DNA of 64,000 nt from Flavisolibacter nicotianae (GTDB taxonomy: Bacteria; Bacteroidota; Bacteroidia; Chitinophagales; Chitinophagaceae). The stretch spans positions 434,001-498,000 of the forward strand of contig NZ_RBCI01000003.1 of the NCBI RefSeq assembly GCF_003628535.1, in the 5' to 3' direction. Below the pieces are notes generated by a model. It saw only the letters and a list, made by a program, of their open reading frames with translations. It was not told the origin of the DNA and made no database searches. The number at the start of each line of letters is the position of its first letter. Within the stretch, counting starts at the first letter, position 1. Made by a program: the position numbers and the translations under genes. This document shows, in pieces, positions 58,634 through 64,000 of the stretch.

Positions 58634-60082
58634 CTAAACGCGTTGCTTTTCGACTCCGTTAGATTGGCGGAGGCGCACTTGTTCAGCTTCTTCAGCAAAT
58701 GATTCTGATTCGATCAGCGTGTTGCTGCCATCCCTGTTGGTAACCAGCAGTGTACCCTGAACGTATTTTTCATCGTGCTGGCTGGCATCCAGGCCGGCTT
58801 CTTCATCCTCGTCGGATACACGCAGCGGAACAATGAAATTGATGAATTTGAAAATGATGAAGGAAACGGTAAAGCTGTAGGCGACGGCAATTACCATGGC
58901 TTTGGCCTGTGTCAAAAAGAATGCAAAATTGCCAAGCGCCCAGCCGTCTGAACCGGCTGCATTCACTGCTTTGGTGGCAAACACACCGGTGAGCAACATA
59001 CCAACCATACCCCCGATACCATGGCAGGGAAATACGTCCAGCGTGTCATCCAGCGAGGAACGGGACTTGATCTGTACAGCGATGTTGGAAATGACCGATG
59101 CAATAAAGCCGATGAAGATGCTTTGCGGAATGGCTACAAAACCAGCTCCTGGTGTAATGGCAACCAGGCCAACAACGGCACCCACGCAAAAGCCAACGAC
59201 CGATGGCTTTTTGCCTCTCAACACATCAAAAAACATCCAGGACAAACCGGCTGCGGCAGCGGCGGTATTGGTGGTGGAAAAAGCAGAAACAGCCAGCGCA
59301 TTAGCACCCAGTGCCGATCCGGCATTGAATCCAAACCATCCAAACCACAGGAGACCGGTACCAATCAGAACATACGGGATGTTGGCGGGCTCGTGTGCAT
59401 GTCCATGAATGTGTGACTTGCGACGCTTCAGCACCAGTGCTCCGGCCAGGGCAGCACAACCTGCCGAGATATGTACAACCGTGCCTCCGGCAAAGTCAAG
59501 GGCTCCCATTTTAAACAGGAAGCCATCGGGGTGCCAGCTCCAGTGTGCCAGGGGTGCATAAACGAGAAGGCTGAACAAAATGGTAAAGATGACATAAGCC
59601 TGGAAGCGCATCCGCTCTGCAATGGCACCAACCACCAGGCCCGGCGTGATGATGGCAAACATCAGCTGGAACATGGAGAACAATGGTTTGGGGATACTGG
59701 GCGCCAGCGACCAGGGTTCGCCGGATGCCACGCCTTTATAAAAGAGGTGAGTCGCCGGGTTGCCGATAATACCTTTGATAGATGTGCCGAAGCTGAGGCT
59801 ATAACCGACAATGATCCACAAGACTCCAACCAGGCCGGCAGCCACCACGCTTTTCATCATCGTGGACAGCACGTTTTTGCGGTTGACCATTCCACCATAG
59901 AAAAAGGCGAGGCCTGGTGTCATCAGGAAAACGAGGGCTGTGGCCACCAGGATCCAGGCGGTATCGGCGCCATTGTATTTTCCATCATCGAAATTGGGTA
60001 AGGCCTTTACGAAAGTGGCAGCGATTGCAATGGCTGCCAGGATTAGAAAGGGCAGAGCTGCTTTTAGTTTGAGTTTGTTCAT
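58634..60082 (-). CDS. amt: Ammonium transporter
   Basis: Amt proteins conduct ammonium through the inner membrane. The 482-residue protein has eleven membrane helices and a first helix that may be a cleaved leader. Conserved parts are MTPGLAFFYGGMVNRKNVLS, HWSWHPDGFLFKMGALDFAGGTVVHISAG with the first pore His, and FPCHGIGGMVGMLLTG with the second. The C-terminal tail of about 60 residues is longer and more acidic than in E. coli AmtB. No glnK lies next to it. It follows the porin gene by 31 nt in one transcript. Confidence 0.95.
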   Translation of the reverse strand: MNKLKLKAALPFLILAAIAIAATFVKALPNFDDGKYNGADTAWILVATALVFLMTPGLAFFYGGMVNRKNVLSTMMKSVVAAGLVGVLWIIVGYSLSFGTSIKGIIGNPATHLFYKGVASGEPWSLAPSIPKPLFSMFQLMFAIITPGLVVGAIAERMRFQAYVIFTILFSLLVYAPLAHWSWHPDGFLFKMGALDFAGGTVVHISAGCAALAGALVLKRRKSHIHGHAHEPANIPYVLIGTGLLWFGWFGFNAGSALGANALAVSAFSTTNTAAAAAGLSWMFFDVLRGKKPSVVGFCVGAVVGLVAITPGAGFVAIPQSIFIGFIASVISNIAVQIKSRSSLDDTLDVFPCHGIGGMVGMLLTGVFATKAVNAAGSDGWALGNFAFFLTQAKAMVIAVAYSFTVSFIIFKFINFIVPLRVSDEDEEAGLDASQHDEKYVQGTLLVTNRDGSNTLIESESFAEEAEQVRLRQSNGVEKQRV

Positions 60083-60113
60083 GTTCTTTGTTTTTAGTTA
60101 TACGTTGATGTTT

Positions 60114-61175
60114 TTAAAAGGAATAGACAGCGGCCAGTAAGACGTTTGCAGCCGTTTTCGTAGCGTCACCATTGCTTTTGGTGAAAAGAAGTTTGTTGGA
60201 TGCATCAATCCGGAATTCGGGGATGATGGTCAGGTTCTCGGCTTTGATCTGGGCCGAAAGGGTGGTGGCGAAAATATTTCCATCGCCGGCCAGACCGCCG
60301 TATCGCAATCCATTTTTGTCGCTGAAATATTCGCCGCGAAGTGTAAAGCCCAGGCTTGAGGTGGGATCAATGTTGGCGTATAATCCGGCGGCCCACCAGT
60401 TCTTGTTTTGATCAAACTGGTCTTTTCCCACGTATTTTTTCAGGCTGCTGACCGTGCCATCGAAAGCCAGACTGAATTTGCTGCTTACTTTGCTGGTCAG
60501 CACCAGGTCAACTTGTTTGGATTTGGACGTGTCCAGGCCCTGTCCTCCAACATAGTTCAAATAGCCTTTGAAAATGTCGCCGCCTGAAAAGCTGTACTGG
60601 GCAAGAAGGAATTTTTTATTCATGAACCCGTCGGGCACATATTTGAAATCGGTCGGGTTGGCGACACCGATCATAAATCCGCTTTTCCCCGCTGTAATTT
60701 CAGCCTTGATGCCGGTGTGGAAGAAGGGGCCGTTGGTGAACATGTAGGACATGCTGTAATTGCGGTTGGCATAGGCGTCTACCAGTTCATAGCCTACGTG
60801 GGTGGCCCAGCTTCCCGCCGTTAGTTTCAGCCAGCTATTGGCAGCATACGAAAGATAAAGTTGTTTGACCGCCGCGAGGATCCCCGCATCATTGTAAGAA
60901 AATTCCTGGGCTCTTTTGCCAAAGCCAAGGTCGGCGACCATTTCTACCTTGCTGGCTTTGTAATCGAATTTGACACTGGCCATACCCAGTTCAAAACTGT
61001 TGTGTGAATTGGTGAAGGAGGTTAGGTTATTGGTTTTTGTTTTACCAAAATCGTATTTATAATATACGTCGGCCGACCCGTTAATTGCCAAAGAAGCTGT
61101 TTTGGTGCTGTCCTGCGCATTGGCCGACGAGAGGGCGGCCATGGCTAAAGACACTGAAAAAACTTTTCGTAACAT
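60114..61175 (-). CDS. Outer-membrane beta-barrel porin of the BBP2/OmpL-like type
   Basis: The start at 61175 gives 353 residues beginning MLRKVFSVSLAMAALSSANAQ, a signal peptide cut after NAQ. The rest shows alternating beta strands and a C-terminal aromatic end (LAAVYSF), typical of outer-membrane barrels. Segments such as INGSADVYYKYDFGKTKT and GMASVKFDYKASKVEMVADLGFGKRAQ match the DUF1597/BBP2 family seen in Bacteroidota, often next to amt. It is likely to bring nitrogen compounds or other small solutes across the outer membrane, by context only. The longer frame to 61250 passes through a hairpin. Confidence 0.85.
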   Translation of the reverse strand: MLRKVFSVSLAMAALSSANAQDSTKTASLAINGSADVYYKYDFGKTKTNNLTSFTNSHNSFELGMASVKFDYKASKVEMVADLGFGKRAQEFSYNDAGILAAVKQLYLSYAANSWLKLTAGSWATHVGYELVDAYANRNYSMSYMFTNGPFFHTGIKAEITAGKSGFMIGVANPTDFKYVPDGFMNKKFLLAQYSFSGGDIFKGYLNYVGGQGLDTSKSKQVDLVLTSKVSSKFSLAFDGTVSSLKKYVGKDQFDQNKNWWAAGLYANIDPTSSLGFTLRGEYFSDKNGLRYGGLAGDGNIFATTLSAQIKAENLTIIPEFRIDASNKLLFTKSNGDATKTAANVLLAAVYSF

Positions 61176-61200
61176 TGCGTTGGTTTTTAATTGAAAAAAG

Positions 61201-61261
61201 AAAGGTATTGCTCGTCCGAAAGCTTGTTCCAGAAGCTTTGGGTTTCGCAAGCAATACCTTT
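61201..61261 (-). promoter_or_regulatory. Terminator-like hairpin in the porin-amt leader
   Basis: AAAGGTATTGC (61201-61211) and GCAATACCTTT (61251-61261) pair perfectly over 11 bp. Inside, AAAGCTT (61219-61225) and AAGCTTT (61233-61239) form a second stem. On the minus strand the outer stem is followed by TTTCTTTTTTC, then the porin start codon. It may be an attenuator of porin-amt, or the ppc terminator. Confidence 0.65.
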
Positions 61262-61390
61262 TGTTTTGTTCGTTGAGTGACTAACCGGTTAAGTCAAATC
61301 TTTTCAGTCAGCCCTTCACTGTTTCACTAAAAATTACACAGTATTCCGAGCTATCCTTTGTCTAAGATAGGGATTGAAGGCTTAAAATAA

Positions 61391-61398
61391 CAAATATA
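61391..61398 (-). promoter_or_regulatory. Probable porin-amt -7 box
   Basis: On the minus strand TATATTTG matches TAnnTTTG exactly, in an AT-rich setting. The leader would be about 205 nt and would contain the hairpin at 61201-61261. No clear -33 element was found. Confidence 0.45.
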
Positions 61399-61542
61399 AA
61401 TTATTTTAATGTTAGGTAATTGTGCAGAAAGCAGGGGATTTTAAACGTATTAACCTGAAAATCACAATCGATCAATTTTTTCGAAAGCGTGATTTTTTTG
61501 GATTTCTGGCTGAATTATACGTATATAATAAAAATTAATATT

Positions 61543-64000
61543 TTATACCGAGTTTCTTCCGGCATTGATGATGCCAAAGGATGACCGTACAATCAATCGC
61601 TCCAGTACTTCTTTGTTTTCGATCGTTTTTCCTTCCCGGAGCCTGGCCAGCACATATTGCTGGATGGTTGTCAGGGGAAGAACGATCTTTTCCCGCATTT
61701 GAATCGAAAGCTGGTCGACCGGGTAGGGGGCCATCAACTCGTTGTTTTTCGTGAGCTTGGCCAGGTATTTCACCGTCCGTTCATATTCCTCGTAAATTTT
61801 CAGCCACAGTTCGCCAAACTCCGGATCCTGCGCCAGGTAAGCGGTAAGCGGGAAAAAGGATTTTTTCATGGCCATTTCGCAGTTGTCGATGATAGTGCGG
61901 AAGTAAAGCGATTGCTGGTAGATAGTGGCCACTTCTCCAAGTTTTCCTTCTTTTTCCAGTGCTTCGAGTGCCATACCGACGCCATAAAAGCCCGGCACAT
62001 TCTGTTTAAGCTGGCTCCAGGCACCAACAAACGGAATGGCACGAAGGTCATTGAGTGAAAGGCGTGAGGCCTTGCCGCGTTTCGACGGCCGGCTGCTGAT
62101 ATTGGTCTCGCTGTAGTAATTCAGCGGACTGACCTGGGTGAGATAGGGCAGGAATTGAGGATGGCCTTTCAGTTCCCGGTACGACTGGTAGCTTTTATCG
62201 GCCAGTTCCTGCAGAACCCGCAGGTGGCCGGGTGTCAGGTGGAATGTCGTTTCCGGAAACAAGCTGTTGCTGATGCCAGCGTGCAGCAATTGCTCGATGT
62301 TGAACTGCGCCGCTTCCCGTGTGCCAAAATTCGAGCTCACTGTTTGCCCCTGGATCGTCAGCTGCAACTCCTTGGTTGAGATCCGGTTGCCGATCGATGC
62401 ATAATACTTGTGGGTTTTGCCGCCACCACGTGCCGGCGGACCACCCCGTCCATCAAAGAAAACAACGTCGATGCCGTAGTCCTTGGAAATGGCTGTCAGT
62501 TCTGCCTTGGCTTTGTAAATGCTCCAGTTGGCCATGAAGTAGCCGCCATCCTTTGTTCCATCCGAAAAGCCCACCATGATGGTTTGCTTGTTTCCTCTTT
62601 GCTGCAGGTGGTTTTTATACGCTTCATTGGTATACAGTGTCCGCATGATGCCTGCGGCATTGGTCAGGTCATCGATCGTTTCGAACAACGGTACAATGTC
62701 TACGGAAATCTCTCCTTTCTTCCAGCCGGCGAGAAGGAGGAGGCCATACACTTCCAGTACATTCAGGGCGCTGTTGCACTGGCTGATAATGTAGCGGCTG
62801 GCCCCTTCCCGTCCGTTCAACTGCTGTATGGTGGCGATGGCTTGCATGGAACGCAATGTGTCCTGCACCAGGCCTTCGTATTTTGCTGGGTCGGCTTTCG
62901 CCGTGATCGCTGTTAGTGCGGCGATTTTTTCCTCTTCGGAAAGATCGCTGTAGTGAGAAGGAAGAACCTGCTCTTTTTCAGCGATTGTTTCCAATGCAGT
63001 GCCGTGCACCGTACTTTCCTGCCGTACGTCGAGCGATGCGAAATGCAGCCCGAAAACCTGTACTTTGTAAATGAAGTCATTGAGCAAATGCAGGAAGAGG
63101 CTGTTGTGCTGGTAAACCAGGATTTCTTTGATCTGGAAAAGGTATTGCAGGATCTCTTGTTTCGATAGCTCTGTGATGTTGTCGGGGATGAAAATGTTGT
63201 TGTAAAGCTTTTCTTCCAGTTCGGTAAGGATGGTGTCGATGCCTTTGAACGTGAGTCTTCGTTTTAACCGGCGCACATCGAGGTAATAGCATTTAATGAT
63301 GCTGGAGCGCAGGGCTCCCGCCACTTTCAGCGTGGTTTCGGTTGTTACATTCGGGTTGCCATCCCTGTCGCCGCCCGGCCAGAAGCCCATTTTGATGATC
63401 GGATTTTTTTCCAGGTCGATGTTGTGAAACTGGCTTTTCAGGTTAGAAATGATCTTGCCGACAGCGTTGTAAAATATATTTTCAAGATACCACACAAGGC
63501 TGACCGCTTCGTCGTACGGCGTCGGCCGTTCTTTTTTAAACAGGGGCGTTTTGCCCAATTGCTGGAGGTAGGAGTTGATAAGCGGTGTATTGTTCTCCTT
63601 CAGGGCTTTGGACAGATCGTTGATGATGCCCAGCACGGTGCCGGGATAAAACTGTGTCGGGTGTGCCGTCAGGACTGGCATGACCACGAAGTCGTTGAGT
63701 TTTTCTGCCAGGGCTGCTTCCATGCCTTGTTGCACCACCTTGCTTTCCAGGTGTTTCATGGTACCCACGCCCATCATGTCGTGAATTTCACGGAAGGCCG
63801 CGTCCTCAAGGGCATCAAACAACACCACCTGCCGCTCGGCATATTGAATAAAGCGAAAGAGAAGATCAGTCTGCTCGGCCTCGTTTTTTACCGACGTGTA
63901 CTTTTCAAAAAATTGCTCGATGATTTCTTTCGGGCTTTGCTTCTTTTTATAGCCTTCTTCACAATGGTTTAAAAACAGCGACAACATGACGCCGGTCTTC
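61543..64000 (-). CDS. ppc: Phosphoenolpyruvate carboxylase (5' end outside window)
   Basis: Ppc makes oxaloacetate from PEP and bicarbonate. At least 818 residues are present, and the frame stays open at the window edge (KTGVMLSLFL), so the start lies beyond. Catalytic motifs are present: VLTAHPTQFYPG with the key His, FWPGGDRDGNPNVTTET, GFSDGTKDGGYFMANW and FFDGRGGPPARGGGKT. The extreme C-terminus reads INAGRNSV rather than the common QNTG. It is upstream of the porin-amt operon on the same strand. Confidence 0.96.
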   Translation of the reverse strand, partial: KTGVMLSLFLNHCEEGYKKKQSPKEIIEQFFEKYTSVKNEAEQTDLLFRFIQYAERQVVLFDALEDAAFREIHDMMGVGTMKHLESKVVQQGMEAALAEKLNDFVVMPVLTAHPTQFYPGTVLGIINDLSKALKENNTPLINSYLQQLGKTPLFKKERPTPYDEAVSLVWYLENIFYNAVGKIISNLKSQFHNIDLEKNPIIKMGFWPGGDRDGNPNVTTETTLKVAGALRSSIIKCYYLDVRRLKRRLTFKGIDTILTELEEKLYNNIFIPDNITELSKQEILQYLFQIKEILVYQHNSLFLHLLNDFIYKVQVFGLHFASLDVRQESTVHGTALETIAEKEQVLPSHYSDLSEEEKIAALTAITAKADPAKYEGLVQDTLRSMQAIATIQQLNGREGASRYIISQCNSALNVLEVYGLLLLAGWKKGEISVDIVPLFETIDDLTNAAGIMRTLYTNEAYKNHLQQRGNKQTIMVGFSDGTKDGGYFMANWSIYKAKAELTAISKDYGIDVVFFDGRGGPPARGGGKTHKYYASIGNRISTKELQLTIQGQTVSSNFGTREAAQFNIEQLLHAGISNSLFPETTFHLTPGHLRVLQELADKSYQSYRELKGHPQFLPYLTQVSPLNYYSETNISSRPSKRGKASRLSLNDLRAIPFVGAWSQLKQNVPGFYGVGMALEALEKEGKLGEVATIYQQSLYFRTIIDNCEMAMKKSFFPLTAYLAQDPEFGELWLKIYEEYERTVKYLAKLTKNNELMAPYPVDQLSIQMREKIVLPLTTIQQYVLARLREGKTIENKEVLERLIVRSSFGIINAGRNSV

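Larger units (their letters stand above)
61176..61542. other. Regulatory gap between ppc and the porin-amt operon
   Basis: This 367-nt gap holds a promoter-like box (61391-61398) and a long hairpin (61201-61261). The stretch from 61380 to 61420 is very AT-rich, which fits a promoter. No ORF with features is present. Confidence 0.55.

Overview
The window looks like a chromosome segment of a Bacteroidota bacterium, most likely of the family Chitinophagaceae. Three things point there. Gene content and order fit: a compact mraY-murD-ftsW-murG-murC-ftsQ-ftsA-ftsZ cluster, an N-terminally extended IspH, a short LeuA and a fungal-like ketol-acid reductoisomerase. Promoter -7 boxes of the Bacteroidota form TAnnTTTG lie just upstream of many genes. 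Intergenic regions carry degenerate seven-base repeats. The genus cannot be told from the sequence. No rRNA, tRNA, CRISPR array, transposase or prophage gene was recognised. Most of the window is ordinary core metabolism.

Layout. 1-10979: peptidoglycan precursor and division genes on the plus strand, closed by a strong terminator after ftsZ. 11090-13150: a sparse stretch with a doubtful small ORF and an AT-richer pair (VOC lipid/exported protein and a c-type cytochrome lipoprotein). 13150-20500: an M1 peptidase, PEP carboxykinase, an M24 aminopeptidase P, phosphatidylserine synthase, PurS and RsmI. 20637-27261: a FadN-type beta-oxidation fusion, a soluble metzincin-like protein, a TIGR01777-type epimerase, an ABC exporter pair and a lone receiver domain. 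27307-30939: a metal-homeostasis module (MntR-type repressor, Nramp transporter fused to a universal stress domain, divergent lipoprotein) with a visible operator-promoter. 31000-36731: a GT35 glucan phosphorylase-like protein, IspH, a GH13 amylase, a small membrane protein and a VIT1/CCC1 transporter. 36826-48191: ornithine aminotransferase, a VOC protein, QueD, IspE, a bifunctional nuclease, EtfA/EtfB, TilS, a rhomboid protease, RlmH and two unrecognised proteins. 48367-58228: a leucine/isoleucine/valine operon (leuA, leuB, ilvE, ilvD, ilvB, ilvN, ilvC, ilvA) lacking leuC and leuD. 58634-64000: an ammonium transporter with an upstream porin, and PEP carboxylase running off the end.

The genes form a few clear functional units: cell wall and septum, branched-chain amino acid synthesis from threonine and pyruvate, nitrogen uptake, PEP/oxaloacetate interconversion (pckA and ppc), and manganese control.

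The most unusual structure is not a gene. At least ten intergenic gaps carry arms built of degenerate heptamers with strict 7-nt phasing. In most of them a complementary heptad array lies downstream, so the RNA could fold into an imperfect hairpin. The heptad theme differs at every locus while the architecture is kept. Other notable points are a GT35 protein with threonine where phosphorylases carry the pyridoxal-phosphate lysine, a GC-rich repeat apparently translated as the N-terminus of two unrelated enzymes, an MntR palindrome that contains the -7 box, and a terminator-like hairpin in the leader of the porin-amt operon.
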